Shown: positions 16,329 through 25,426 of the stretch, in pieces | Position numbering within the stretch: position 1 is the stretch's first letter | Layout: the number at the start of each line of letters is the position of its first letter | Made by a program: the position numbers and the translations under genes | Source: Thermacetogenium phaeum DSM 12270 | Lineage (GTDB): Bacteria; Bacillota; DSM-12270; Thermacetogeniales; Thermacetogeniaceae | Direction: 5' to 3' | DNA length: 64,000 nucleotides | Assembly: GCF_000305935.1 (NCBI RefSeq) | Contig: NC_018870.1 | Coordinates: 2,875,058 to 2,939,057, forward strand | Notes under the pieces: generated by a model | Database searches by the model: none | What the model saw: only the letters and a program-made list of their open reading frames with translations | Told to the model about the DNA's origin: nothing

Positions 16329-18293
16329 TTATCTGACCCGGGCTCCGGGGGGGATCTCCCGCTCCACCGTGATCAGGCCCAGGCTCTCCCCCTCGCCCGC
16401 CGCCAGGATCATCCCGTTGGAGGTCACCCCCCGCAGCCGGGCCGGAGCGAGGTTGGCCACGACGATCACCCGCTTGCCGACCAGCTCTTCCGGGGTATAG
16501 TGCTGGGCGATCCCGGCGACCACCGTCCTCGTCTCCGTTCCCAGATCGACCTCCAGCTTCAAGAGGCGATCGGCACCTTTGATCCTTTCGGCACTCCGGA
16601 CCAGGGCCACCCGGAGATCGCACCTGGCGAAATCCTCAATGGTGATCTGCTCAGCGGCGGCCCCGTCTCTCCGGGGTTTCTCCTTTTCCTTCCCGGCCTT
16701 ATCCCCCTGCGCCGCTTTCGGCTCGCTGACGGCGACCTCGACCGCCCTCTCCTCCTGCTGCTCCTGGATGCGCGGAAAGAGCCCCGGACCAGGCCGCACA
16801 TTAAGGCCGGCGGGCACCAGCCCCCAGCTGGCGGTGCTCTCCCAGGTCTGCAGGTCCTTCCGGTCGCCGATCCCGAACTGCTCGAAGACGCGCTCCGGGA
16901 ATACCGGCATGAAGGGTGTGCACCAGACTGCAAGATGGCGCACGGCCTCACTTAAATTGTAGAGAACCGTTCCCAACCGCTCCTGCTGCCCGGGATCCCG
17001 CACCAGATTCCAGGGGGTCGTCTCATCCACATAGCGGTTGGCGCGGCGCACCAGCTGCCAGATGGCGGCCAGAGCGCTGCTGAAGTCGAAGCGCTCCAGC
17101 TGCCTTTCCAGCTCCCTCTTGGACTCCGCCGCACAGGCGATCAGGTCGCTGTCGGGCCCCTCCAGGCCGCCGGGTGCGGGCAGCACCCCGCCCCGGTACT
17201 TCTTGACCATCCCCAGAGTGCGGCTGATCAGGTTCCCCAGGTCGTTGGCCAGATCGGTGTTGATCCTGTTGACGAGGTTTTCCTCGCTGTAATATCCGTC
17301 CCCTCCGTAGGGAAGCTCCCGGAGCAGGTAATAGCGAACCGCATCGACGCCGTAGCGGTCGATGAGAACGAGGGGATCGACCACATTGCCCTTCGACTTG
17401 GACATCTTCCCACCCTCCAGGAGCATCCAGCCGTGCCCGAAGACCGCCCTCGGCAGCTCAATCCCCGCCGCCATCAGGATGATCGGCCAGATCACCGTAT
17501 GGAAGCGCACGATATCCTTCCCCACCAGGTGAACGGCGTGCGGCCAGTACTTTTCGAAGCGCTCATCCCCGTCCTGCCAGCCCAGGGCGGAGAGGTAATT
17601 GACCAGAGCGTCGAACCAGACGTAGACCACATGCCCGGGGGCAAAGGGAACAGGCACCCCCCAGCTGAAGGTCGTTCTGGTGACGCAGAGGTCATCCAGC
17701 CCCTGCCTGATAAAGTTGATCATCTCATTGCGCCGCGCAGCCGGCTGGATGAAATCGGGGTTCTCCTCGATATAGCGCAACAGCCTGTCCTGATACTTGG
17801 AGAGGCGGAAGAAGTAGCTCTCCTCCCTCATGGGCTCCACCGGCCGCCCGCAGTCCGGGCAGTTGCCGTCGACAAGCTGGCGTTCCAGCCAGAAGGCCTC
17901 ACAGGGGGTGCAGTACAACCCCTCATAGTAGGACTTGTAGATGTCCCCCTGCTCGTAGAGCTTCTGGAAAATGGCCTGCACCGCCTTCTGATGGCGGGGT
18001 TCGGTGGTGCGGATGAAGTCGTCGTTGGAGACCTTGAGGCTCTTCCACAGCTCCTTAAAGGAGGCGACGATCCGGTCGACATAAGATTGGGGATCGGTGC
18101 CCTTTTCTGCGGCCTTGCGCTCGATCTTCTGGCCGTGTTCGTCAGAACCCGTCAAAAAAAAGACGTCATAGCCGCGCATCCGCTTGTAGCGGGCAAGGCA
18201 GTCCGCCGCCACGGTGGTGTAGGCGTGGCCGATGTGCAGCCTGTCGCTGGGATAATAAATGGGAGTCGTTACATAAAAAGAACGTTCACTCAT
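16329..18293 (-). CDS. metG: Methionyl-tRNA synthetase
   Basis: 654 residues. Class I synthetase charging tRNA-Met. HIGH is at 20-23, KMSKS at 296-300, and a zinc knuckle is formed by C128/C131 and C145/C148. The anticodon domain follows (to about 500), then a charged linker and a C-terminal EMAP-II-like tRNA-binding domain (about 550-654, TIEDFARCDLRVALV, VVANLAPARLRGVTSNGMIL) that dimerises the enzyme. Length is normal for the type with this appended domain. It is separated from abrB by an inserted ISLre2 element. No T-box leader was seen between 18294 and 18466. Confidence 0.97.
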   Translation of the reverse strand: MSERSFYVTTPIYYPSDRLHIGHAYTTVAADCLARYKRMRGYDVFFLTGSDEHGQKIERKAAEKGTDPQSYVDRIVASFKELWKSLKVSNDDFIRTTEPRHQKAVQAIFQKLYEQGDIYKSYYEGLYCTPCEAFWLERQLVDGNCPDCGRPVEPMREESYFFRLSKYQDRLLRYIEENPDFIQPAARRNEMINFIRQGLDDLCVTRTTFSWGVPVPFAPGHVVYVWFDALVNYLSALGWQDGDERFEKYWPHAVHLVGKDIVRFHTVIWPIILMAAGIELPRAVFGHGWMLLEGGKMSKSKGNVVDPLVLIDRYGVDAVRYYLLRELPYGGDGYYSEENLVNRINTDLANDLGNLISRTLGMVKKYRGGVLPAPGGLEGPDSDLIACAAESKRELERQLERFDFSSALAAIWQLVRRANRYVDETTPWNLVRDPGQQERLGTVLYNLSEAVRHLAVWCTPFMPVFPERVFEQFGIGDRKDLQTWESTASWGLVPAGLNVRPGPGLFPRIQEQQEERAVEVAVSEPKAAQGDKAGKEKEKPRRDGAAAEQITIEDFARCDLRVALVRSAERIKGADRLLKLEVDLGTETRTVVAGIAQHYTPEELVGKRVIVVANLAPARLRGVTSNGMILAAGEGESLGLITVEREIPPGARVR

Positions 18294-18373
18294 GACAACG
18301 CCCGGCAGGCCGTCCCTCCCGCCAGGGCTTTAGCTCCTTTCATTGCCAAAGTGATTTCTTTATTCAAAGATTA

Positions 18374-18382
18374 ATTATACCA
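18374..18382 (-). promoter_or_regulatory. Extended -10 promoter element before metG
   Basis: The minus strand reads TGGTATAAT, an extended -10 box, about 80 bases before the metG ATG. No good -35 box lies at the usual distance, as expected for this promoter type. Confidence 0.5.
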
Positions 18383-18466
18383 AAAAAAATACTTGTTTAG
18401 CCATTTTTGATAAATATCCGTCCATGTCAAGATCCAGTAGGTATTTTTAATAAAATTTTTCCCCTT

Positions 18467-20149
18467 AAGAGACCTCGACGTTCAAAACCTTAAGCTTCAA
18501 AGCAATGGCTTTGACCTTGAATTTAACTGAAGATTGTTGAGATAAACTTGACAACCAGGTAGCTAGGAGGAACAGACAACAATAACACGTTACCCCGTCG
18601 CAAAACATTTAACACATGCAGAGGCCAAGCTATCAGTGCTACTCAGAAAACCGGTTAGCAAATAAGAGCAGCAAATTCCGGCCGGGTCAGTTCCCGTAAA
18701 ACATGTTTTATCCAGGGACGATCCGCAAAAGGCCCTTTTAATGCCGGTATTGTCGCCTGCAGCCATTCCCCTATTTCTCCGGCTTTTTGTTTTTCTACCG
18801 ACTTTTCTACCGGTTTTATCTGCGCTATCTCCTTCAGCTTTCCATGTTCCACTGGCCAGCGCGAAGCATAATTGCTAAGCTCTCCGTTTGCTTTGGCAGC
18901 CAGAAGCCGGGCCATCCGGTCTCCTCCGGTTGTGGTCCACTTGGCCCCCAGGCGTTTCATCCGCCGTGCTACGTTGTGCTGAATCTGCCCTTCGATGGTT
19001 CCTAAACGTTTTGCTCCTGCCGAGTTAATAATCCCCGTCCAGTTCTCTTCAAGATAATGCAATAGCTTGATGAGCCTCTTTTTCCGGTTGCCTCTGGTTT
19101 TTTTGATTGCTTCTGTGAGTATTGCTTGGGTTTCCTGCCAGTTGCTATGAGAGATGGCTGCGCCTACTTTCTGAAAGGTTTCTTCGTCATACCAGAGGGC
19201 TTCGGTTAAATGCCTGTTTAGATGGTATGGGTCTAAGCAGTATACAGCACCGGGGAAGTATTCCAGCCCCTCTTTGATCCATTTTGCTCCATCGCCACCT
19301 ATGTAGATCTCTTTGATCTGTTCTAAATCCCATTTCCCCCCAGCCCGAGCATAGCTCTCTTCCCAGGCCACTTGTCCTTCACTTAGGGTGCTTACAACAA
19401 GCTTGTTTTGCAGAGCAAAGCGGTTCCGGCTAACTTGTTTCTTCCCTTCGTAGGTTACTATGTGTTTGATTTCTCCTCGCTTCTCTTTTTCCCGTTGCAG
19501 ATTGACTATCACTCCGTCACCTTCAATATGCAACTCCCCAACCACTTCTTTCCCACCTGGTGCTCCTCCGTCTTCAAATACCGCCGCTCTCTTCTCTTCC
19601 CCTTCTCGCTGCAGTATTTCGCCTGCTTCTTGGGTGATATGCCAGATGGTCATGGTGCTTAATTTAGGTACAAGATAACTCAATATCTCCGCTGCCCGGC
19701 CAAAGGAAAGTTCGGTGCTTAGTTTGATTGCCAACTCTTTGAGGTAAGGAGTAACCCTGGCCCGCTCCGGCCAGCCCAGCAGTTCGTCTAAAAAGAATTT
19801 GGTTTCCCCGGTTTCTTTGTTCCTGTACAGGCGCCTTTTTAAGGGAAATTCCCCAAAGGTGCTGATGGCTGTTTTTGTCCGAAAACCGACAACCTCCCAG
19901 ATGCTCCGGTCTCGTTCATTCATCAGACGGGTATCGATCTTTTCTAATGCCCAGGTGAAAATCTGGTTACACACGTCCTGGCAGAGTTCGTGAACCCCTT
20001 TCTCAAGCTCAGAGAAGTCTTCGCACTCTCCAATTAATTTGACTAAACCTTTGACAAAAAGAAGGACTGCCCCCACTATGTGGCGAATATCTAACATGAG
20101 ACCTCACACTCCTTTTTGGGGTGATAGATTTTGGGTGCCGAGGTCTCTT
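18467..20149 (-). mobile_element. ISLre2-family insertion sequence
   Basis: AAGAGACCTCGAC (18467-18479) and GCCGAGGTCTCTT (20137-20149) form 12-of-13 inverted ends around an intact transposase gene, giving about 1.68 kb. The flanks show no clear target duplication. It lies between metG and abrB, genes that are normally adjacent. Confidence 0.8.
18655..20097 (-). CDS. ISLre2-family transposase
   Basis: 480 residues, the usual length. Family traits: N-terminal MLDIRHIVGAVLLFVKGLVK, GFRTKTAISTFGEFPLKRRLYRN split over about 70-92, the YIGGDGAKWIKEG catalytic-type aspartate region, YCLDPYHLNRHL, and EGQIQHNVARRMKRLGAKW near the end. The frame is intact, so the element may still move. A terminal fragment of a second copy is at 47709-47774. 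Confidence 0.92.
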   Translation of the reverse strand: MLDIRHIVGAVLLFVKGLVKLIGECEDFSELEKGVHELCQDVCNQIFTWALEKIDTRLMNERDRSIWEVVGFRTKTAISTFGEFPLKRRLYRNKETGETKFFLDELLGWPERARVTPYLKELAIKLSTELSFGRAAEILSYLVPKLSTMTIWHITQEAGEILQREGEEKRAAVFEDGGAPGGKEVVGELHIEGDGVIVNLQREKEKRGEIKHIVTYEGKKQVSRNRFALQNKLVVSTLSEGQVAWEESYARAGGKWDLEQIKEIYIGGDGAKWIKEGLEYFPGAVYCLDPYHLNRHLTEALWYDEETFQKVGAAISHSNWQETQAILTEAIKKTRGNRKKRLIKLLHYLEENWTGIINSAGAKRLGTIEGQIQHNVARRMKRLGAKWTTTGGDRMARLLAAKANGELSNYASRWPVEHGKLKEIAQIKPVEKSVEKQKAGEIGEWLQATIPALKGPFADRPWIKHVLRELTRPEFAALIC

Positions 20150-20243
20150 TTCTTTTTAAGAAGCCGATCCCCTTCTTTTACCTACTGAAATTTTACATGG
20201 CCTAAATATCCATAAAAAACAAAAATTTTTAGCAAAAAGGATG

Positions 20244-20272
20244 TTGACTGTTAATGGAAGAGATGGTATGCT
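20244..20272 (+). promoter_or_regulatory. Sigma-A promoter of abrB-like gene
   Basis: TTGACT, exactly 17 bases, then TATGCT, ending 47 bases before the ATG. It starts about 95 bases outside the IS end, so the insertion left it whole. Confidence 0.8.
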
Positions 20273-20318
20273 TTACTTAGCGAATCTTGTCGAAATAATA
20301 AGGGAGAGGGGGAAAGGA

Positions 20319-20579
20319 ATGAAGTCAACTGGTGTCGTCAGAAAAGTGGACGAGCTCGGGAGAGTAGTCATTCCCATCGAGCTGCGCCGCACCCTGGGAA
20401 TCGCCGAAAAAGATGCTCTGGAGATCTACGTCGATCAGGAAAAGATCATCCTCAAGAAGTACGAGCCGGCATGCATCTTTTGCGGCAATGCGGACAACAT
20501 TACCCACTTCCGGGGCAAAAACGTCTGCCAGGAGTGCGCCAAGGCCATGGCCCAGGAGATGGCCCGCGAGGCCGTCTAG
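20319..20579 (+). CDS. abrB: AbrB-family transition-state regulator
   Basis: 86 residues from the ATG at 20319 behind GGGGAAAGG; a longer frame to 20241 would begin inside the promoter. The N-terminal SpoVT/AbrB swapped-hairpin DNA-binding domain is plain: VVRKVDELGRVVIPIELRR and DALEIYVDQEKIILKKYEPA. The C-terminal half holds CIFCGN...CQEC, a zinc-ribbon-like pair also seen in clostridial AbrB proteins, and probably aids oligomerisation. AbrB represses stationary-phase and sporulation genes. It lies convergent to rsmI and shares a terminator with it. Confidence 0.92.
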   Translation: MKSTGVVRKVDELGRVVIPIELRRTLGIAEKDALEIYVDQEKIILKKYEPACIFCGNADNITHFRGKNVCQECAKAMAQEMAREAV

Positions 20580-20689
20580 CTTTCTGTCCGCCATCATTCA
20601 TAACCCTGCAAGGGACAACCCCACCAGCAGTCCCCTGGAAAGGGAAGGCTGTGCTGCCATCCCTTGCGAAAGAGACAGGCTTTACAACA

Positions 20690-20718
20690 ACAACCCCCAG
20701 CAGGGGGGTTTCTTTTTC
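20690..20718. terminator. Terminator between abrB and rsmI
   Basis: AACCCCC AGC AGGGGGGTT is followed on the plus strand by TCTTTTTCTT. The arms also face the rsmI stop at 20719, so it may serve both directions, more strongly for abrB. Confidence 0.8.
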
Positions 20719-21549
20719 TTAGTCATGAAAGGCGCGGTAGACCTCGCTCTTGCCGATCTTCAGGGCGCGCCCTACCGCCTTGCAGGCGTCGTGGAGGTCC
20801 GCACCCGCCGCCATGAGGGCAGCTACCGCCTCCCGGATTTCTGCGGCATTTTGGCGGGGAAGGCCGGTTCCTTCCCCCCGCTTCCCCTCGACGACCAGGG
20901 TGATCTCACCCCGCGGCTCCTGCCTCATGTAGTGCTCCCTCGCCTCGGCGAAGGAACCCCGATAGACCTCCTCGAACTGCTTGGTGAGCTCCCTCACCAC
21001 CGCCACTCGGCGCCCCTCCCCCCAGACCTCGACAAAATCCGTCAGGGTCTCCCGGAGGCGGTGAGGCGCCTCGTAAAACACCCCCGTCCAGGCATTCCCC
21101 TCCAGCTCCTGCAGGAGCTCCCGCCGCTCCCCCCTTTTGCGCGGCAGAAAACCGTAAAAGTAAAAGGGGTAGGCGGGCATTCCCGAAACGACCAGAGCGG
21201 AAATCACTGCCGAAGCGCCCGGCACCACCGTAACCCGATGCCCCTCTTCCAGCGCCCGCCGCACCAGGAGGCTGCCCGGATCGGAGATCGCCGGAGTTCC
21301 GGCATCGCTCACCAGGGCCACGGACTTCCCTCGGGAGAGCTCGGAAAGCAGAAAGGGCAGCTTCTCCCGCTCATTGTGCTCGTGATAACTGGTCGTCGGC
21401 GTGGCGATCTTATAATGGGCAAGCAGCTTCCGGGTATGCCTGGTATCCTCTGCGGCGATCAGGTCGACCTCGGCCAGCACCCGCAGGGCGCGCAGAGTGA
21501 TGTCCTCCAGGTTGCCTAAAGGAGTGGCGCAGAGGTAGAGCTCACCCAT
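20719..21549 (-). CDS. rsmI: 16S rRNA (cytidine-1402 2'-O)-methyltransferase
   Basis: 276 residues from the ATG at 21549, which overlaps the ricT stop by eight bases. Tetrapyrrole-methylase fold with YLCATPLGNLEDITLRAL, AEDTRHTRKLLAHY, VSDAGTPAISDPG and VPGASAVISALVVSGMP (SAM pocket). It methylates C1402 in the ribosomal decoding centre. The overlap implies translational coupling with ricT. yabA and yazA, present here in Bacillus, are missing. Confidence 0.95.
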   Translation of the reverse strand: MGELYLCATPLGNLEDITLRALRVLAEVDLIAAEDTRHTRKLLAHYKIATPTTSYHEHNEREKLPFLLSELSRGKSVALVSDAGTPAISDPGSLLVRRALEEGHRVTVVPGASAVISALVVSGMPAYPFYFYGFLPRKRGERRELLQELEGNAWTGVFYEAPHRLRETLTDFVEVWGEGRRVAVVRELTKQFEEVYRGSFAEAREHYMRQEPRGEITLVVEGKRGEGTGLPRQNAAEIREAVAALMAAGADLHDACKAVGRALKIGKSEVYRAFHD

Positions 21550-22390
21550 TCCCGCCATTCTCCCCTTCGGCAGCCCCTTCTTCCCCGCCGCCGGATGGGC
21601 TCTCTTCTTCCCCAGCGGCCTCACCGCAGGCGCTCTCTTCCGCTTCCGCCTCCTGCTCCTGGCGCATGCAGTTGTAGCACTCGTTCTCGAATTTCAAGCA
21701 GCACATCAACCTGCCGCAGATGCCGCTGATCTTGGTCGGATTCAGGGAGAGGTTCTGCCCTTTGGCCATGCGGATGGAAACCGGCTCAAAATCCCCCAGC
21801 CAGGTGCTGCAGCAGAGCTCCCTGCCGCAGGGGCCGATCCCCCCCAGCAGCTTGGCTTCATCCCTGACTCCAATCTGGCGGAGCTCGATCCGCGTCCTGA
21901 AGATGGCGGCCAGGTCCTTGACCAGCTCCCGGAAGTCCACTCTCCCTTCGGCGGTGAAGTAGAAAAGAATCTTACCCACATCGAAAGTAAACTCCACATC
22001 GACGAGCTTCATGGGCAGACCGTGCTCGACTATTTTCTGCTCGCAGATGGCAAAAGCCTCCCGGGCGCGCCTTTCGTTCTCGGCGACAACGGCGATATCC
22101 TCCGGCGTGGCTTTGCGGATCACCTCGCGCAGAGGAACCACCACCTCATCCAGGGGCAGTTCCTGAGGCCCCATGACGACGGTTCCGGATTCGATCCCCC
22201 TGACCGTCTCCACGATCACCCTGTCCCCAGGCTGGAGATCCTCCTCCCCCGGCTTGAAATAATAAACCCTACCCGCCTTGCGAAATCTGACCCCGACAAC
22301 GGTTACTGACCCGCCCTCAGCCTCACAGGGCGCATTCCGCTCCCGCGGGGCGGCCTGTGTCTCTTCACTTAACTTTTCATTACCGTCCAT
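21542..22390 (-). CDS. ricT: PSP1-domain protein RicT (YaaT)
   Basis: 282 residues. RicT, with RicA and RicF, forms an Fe-S protein complex that stimulates RNase Y processing and, in Bacillus, the sporulation phosphorelay and competence. Visible are the PSP1 core (VVGVRFRKAGRVYYFKPGEE, LVDVEFTFDVGKILFYFTAE), RTRIELRQIGVRDEAKLLGG and the cysteine motifs CGRELCC and GICGRLMCCLKFE that hold the cluster. The last 45 residues are an acidic Glu/Gly tail. It lies between holB and rsmI, in the ancestral order. Confidence 0.94.
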   Translation of the reverse strand: MDGNEKLSEETQAAPRERNAPCEAEGGSVTVVGVRFRKAGRVYYFKPGEEDLQPGDRVIVETVRGIESGTVVMGPQELPLDEVVVPLREVIRKATPEDIAVVAENERRAREAFAICEQKIVEHGLPMKLVDVEFTFDVGKILFYFTAEGRVDFRELVKDLAAIFRTRIELRQIGVRDEAKLLGGIGPCGRELCCSTWLGDFEPVSIRMAKGQNLSLNPTKISGICGRLMCCLKFENECYNCMRQEQEAEAEESACGEAAGEEESPSGGGEEGAAEGENGGNG

Positions 22391-22426
22391 CAATCGAATC
22401 CCCGCTTTCCCGGGTTTTCCCCGCTT

Positions 22427-23308
22427 CTATTCTAGCCCGTGCATTCTCCTCTGGATTTTATATAAGAGCAGAGGCAACAGCAAGGGCACGGAAATGTTTT
22501 CATCCAACAGCTTGCTGCCTCTTAAGAGCAGCTGCAGACAGCCGGCAACCCTGCCGAGCCATTCTGCATCCCCGCGGCCGTCCTGCAGGCAGCGGCGCAG
22601 GCGGCGGTACTCCTGTTCGAATTTCTTAAGCAGGTAGTCCAGCAGGGCCTGCGCCCCGGCTCTGTCCAATTCCAGCTGGCGCGCCTCCCGCAACAGCTCG
22701 GCAGGGGTGCCCTGCCGGATGATTCTCCCTATTGCCTCCGCCTTCTCCGCGTCCAGGACTCCCTCCGGCAGCCGCACGATATCCCCAGGCTCTTCCGGAT
22801 GGAAGAAGACCAGCCGGCAGCGGGAAACAACAGTCGGCAGAACGCCCCGCTCATCTTCGGTCACCAGCAGGAAAACCGCCGATCCCAAGGGCTCCTCCAG
22901 GATCTTGAGGAGGCTGTTGGCCGCCGCAGGTGTCAGCAGTTCCGGGCGGTTGATGTGAAAGACCCGGTGCCTTCCGAGCTGAGGGCGGTAACGAAAGAAA
23001 GGCTGCCACTGCCGGACCTGCTCGACCTTCAGAGATGCGCCCTCCGGCTCCAGGCAGTGGTAATCCTGATGCGCCCGGCGCTCCCAGGCCCTGCAGGAGG
23101 CACAGCATCCACACGGCACCCCTCCCTCGGGAGCCGTGCAGAGAAGGGCCTGCACGAAAGCCGGTATCACCCGCTTCTTCTTATCCGCAGCGCGCCCGGC
23201 CAGGAGATAGGCGTGAGCAACGCTCCCGCAGCTTAAGTCCTGCCGCAGCTGCCGGGCAGCAAGATCTCGCTCCCCTTTCTGCTGGCCGGCTTCCCCAATC
23301 CCGCTCAG
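22427..23308 (-). CDS. holB: DNA polymerase III delta prime subunit, CTG start
   Basis: 293 residues if translation starts at CTG 23308. No ATG, GTG or TTG lies between 23308 and a GTG at 23170, yet that GTG would cut off the conserved N-terminus (CGSVAHAYLLAGRAADKKKR). The CTG overlaps the tmk stop as CTGA and lies seven bases after AAAGGGGG, the geometry of coupled ATGA overlaps. The Walker A loop is degenerate (AGRAADKKKR), normal for delta prime, which does not bind ATP. The zinc module CGCCASC and LLKILEEPLGSAVFLLVTED (sensor) are present. It is part of the clamp loader with DnaX. Confidence 0.88.
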   Translation of the reverse strand: MSGIGEAGQQKGERDLAARQLRQDLSCGSVAHAYLLAGRAADKKKRVIPAFVQALLCTAPEGGVPCGCCASCRAWERRAHQDYHCLEPEGASLKVEQVRQWQPFFRYRPQLGRHRVFHINRPELLTPAAANSLLKILEEPLGSAVFLLVTEDERGVLPTVVSRCRLVFFHPEEPGDIVRLPEGVLDAEKAEAIGRIIRQGTPAELLREARQLELDRAGAQALLDYLLKKFEQEYRRLRRCLQDGRGDAEWLGRVAGCLQLLLRGSKLLDENISVPLLLPLLLYKIQRRMHGLE

Positions 23309-23949
23309 AAAGAAGCCCCCTTTCTCTTCCCCTCGAGATAAGCCAGGGCATGCTTGAGGACGCTCTGCTGGACGGCCGACACCGGAGCGGCGGCTGCCAC
23401 CACTACAATCCTTTCCGGGTTGGAGGCCGCCAGGGCGAGGTACCCATCCCGCACCCTCTTGTGAAAATCCAGATCCTCCTGCTCCAGTCTGTCCCCACGG
23501 CGGCCCGCCGCCGCCCGCCGCAGCCCCTCCTCAGGAGGGAGATCGAGCAAAATGGTCAAAAAGCTGCCCAGCTGCTTCAAGGCGAACCCGTTGATCGCCC
23601 TCAACATCCCCAAATCCAGGCCGCGGCCGTACCCCTGGTAGGCCAGGCTGGAATCCACAAAACGGTCGCAGAGAACGGTCACCCCCGCTGCCAGGGCCGG
23701 AAGGATCACCTCACCGACCAGCTGCGCCCGTGCCCCGGCATAGAGCATGGCTTCCGTTACATGGTTCATCTCCCCGTAAAGGGGGTTCAGCAAAAGGCCG
23801 CGGATTTCCTCACCGAGGCGCGTCCCCCCCGGCTCCCTCGTCACCAAAACGGGGTATCCCCGGGCCTTCAGGGCGGATGCCAGAAGGCTAACCTGTGTTG
23901 ACTTACCCGCTCCATCCGGCCCCTCCAATGTGATCAGCTTCCCCTCCAA
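23305..23949 (-). CDS. tmk: Thymidylate kinase
   Basis: 214 residues from the TTG at 23949 (GGGGAG eight bases upstream); an in-frame TTG at 23967 would overlap the preceding gene. It makes dTDP from dTMP. Walker A is EGPDGAGKST, the DRF motif is CDRFVDSSLAYQGYGRGL, and the lid region RRAAAGRRGDRLEQED is typical. It lies between the decarboxylase gene (stop at 23954) and holB, as in Bacillus; yaaQ and yaaR are absent. Confidence 0.95.
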   Translation of the reverse strand: MEGKLITLEGPDGAGKSTQVSLLASALKARGYPVLVTREPGGTRLGEEIRGLLLNPLYGEMNHVTEAMLYAGARAQLVGEVILPALAAGVTVLCDRFVDSSLAYQGYGRGLDLGMLRAINGFALKQLGSFLTILLDLPPEEGLRRAAAGRRGDRLEQEDLDFHKRVRDGYLALAASNPERIVVVAAAAPVSAVQQSVLKHALAYLEGKRKGASF

Positions 23950-23953
23950 CTCC

Positions 23954-25426
23954 TCAACTCCCCGCAACGACCTTAATGAAACCCCGGCTCCTCCCGGGCC
24001 AGGTGCCTCCCGCCGCTTCCCACTCCTCCAGGAACTCTGTCAGCTCCGGAGTAATCACCTCTCCCGGGCAGAGGACTGGTACCCCCGGCGGATAAGGAGC
24101 GATCACCTCGGCCGCCACAAGGCCCCGGGCCTCCTTCCGGGGGACCGGGAGCCAGGGGGCGAAAAAGGCCTCTCGCGGCGTCATCTTCTGCTCCGGCAGG
24201 GGAAGCTCCAGGGGATCGGGGTAACGCCCGCTCCTGCAGCTCCCGTTGCCAAAGGATCCCGCCAGGGCCGCCAGCGCCTCGAGGAGCTTCTCGGCGGCGC
24301 CGTCATCCGCCGGCCCCAGGATGAAAACGAGGTTCTGAAAGTCGGCCATCTCCACGAGCAGGCGCCGCTCCCGGCGCAGCCATTCCGCGGCCTCAAACCC
24401 CGTGATCCCCAGCCCCCTCACATTCACCACCAGACGGGCGGGGTCCCATGCCGCCACCCCCGGCACATCCAGCATCTCCTCGCCGGGAGCGAGGAGGCCG
24501 GGGAGGCTGGATATGCGGCGGCGCAGCTCCCGCGCCAGCACGGCCACCTCTCCCCAGCCCCTTTTCTCCTGCTGGCACTGAAGGCGGGCGACATCCAGGG
24601 ACGCCATCAGGAGGTAGGAGGGGCTGCTCGACTGCACCATCCCCAAAGCATCCCGCACCCTCTGGACGTCCCCCCGTTCCCCCCGCCAGTGGAGAAAGGC
24701 GGCCTGGGTGAAGGCCCCCAGCACCTTATGCGCCCCCTGGACAACAAAATCCGCTCCCGCCCGCAGGGACGGGAGGGGGAAAAGGGGATCCGCACAAAAG
24801 TGCGCTCCGTGGGCCTCATCCACCAGCACCAGGCACCCCTTCTCGTGAGCCAGCCGCACCTGCTGGAGGATCTCCCCCGCCAGGCCGTAATAGTTGGGGT
24901 GGAGAAGAACCACCAGAGCTTCTCCTGGGGGGCAGGAAACCAGGGCCTCCCGGAGGGAGGAGGTGGTCGCCATTCCGGTCAACCCCAGTTCCGGATGGGA
25001 GCGAACGGGCAGGTAGACCGGCTGCGCCCCGCTGAGAATGAGGGAGTGAAGCACCGCCTGGTGGCTTACCCGCGGCAGGATCACCCTCATGCCCGGCCGG
25101 GCATGGGCGAGAATCACCGCCAGGATCCCGGCGGTAGCGCCGTTGACCAAAAAAAAGGTCTCCGCCGCCCCGAACAGGCCGGCCGCCGCATCCTCTGCCT
25201 CCTTGATGATCCCCTCCGGATCGTGGATGTTGTCCAGCCCCGGGAGCTCGGTCAGGTCGAGGCGGAAAACCTGCTCCCCCAGCAGCTGGCGCCAGGGCGG
25301 CCAGGCGCCCCGCCCCTGCTTGTGCCCCGGGGTGTGAAAACCACAATACCCTTTTGCAGCGTGCCCCAGCAGCCCCTCAAGAAGGGGGGCTTTCCCGGCA
25401 AACCAATTCTTTCCCCGATCGAACAC
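23954..25426 (-). CDS. Orn/Lys/Arg decarboxylase-family PLP enzyme (YaaO type)
   Basis: 490 residues. Fold-type I aminotransferase-like decarboxylase: GYCGFHTPGHKQGRG near the start, FLVNGATAGILAVI, LVDEAHGAHFCADPL (cofactor Asp) and VQGAHKVLGAFTQAAFLH with the PLP lysine. The C-terminal domain ends with PYPPGVPVLCPGEVITPE, a family hallmark. Bacillus YaaO lies in the same place and is of uncertain substrate; SpeA (arginine) is a close relative, so polyamine synthesis is plausible but not proved. It starts at GTG 25426. Confidence 0.88.
   Translation of the reverse strand: MFDRGKNWFAGKAPLLEGLLGHAAKGYCGFHTPGHKQGRGAWPPWRQLLGEQVFRLDLTELPGLDNIHDPEGIIKEAEDAAAGLFGAAETFFLVNGATAGILAVILAHARPGMRVILPRVSHQAVLHSLILSGAQPVYLPVRSHPELGLTGMATTSSLREALVSCPPGEALVVLLHPNYYGLAGEILQQVRLAHEKGCLVLVDEAHGAHFCADPLFPLPSLRAGADFVVQGAHKVLGAFTQAAFLHWRGERGDVQRVRDALGMVQSSSPSYLLMASLDVARLQCQQEKRGWGEVAVLARELRRRISSLPGLLAPGEEMLDVPGVAAWDPARLVVNVRGLGITGFEAAEWLRRERRLLVEMADFQNLVFILGPADDGAAEKLLEALAALAGSFGNGSCRSGRYPDPLELPLPEQKMTPREAFFAPWLPVPRKEARGLVAAEVIAPYPPGVPVLCPGEVITPELTEFLEEWEAAGGTWPGRSRGFIKVVAGS

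Noticed and set aside
18294..18466. Possible T-box or SAM riboswitch before metG
   Set aside because: No T-box (TGGAACCGCG-like), specifier arm or SAM-I motif was found; only a promoter element is visible.
18450..20158. Target-site duplication around the ISLre2 element
   Set aside because: The nine bases on each side (TTTCCCCTT and TTCTTTTTA) differ, so I do not report one.
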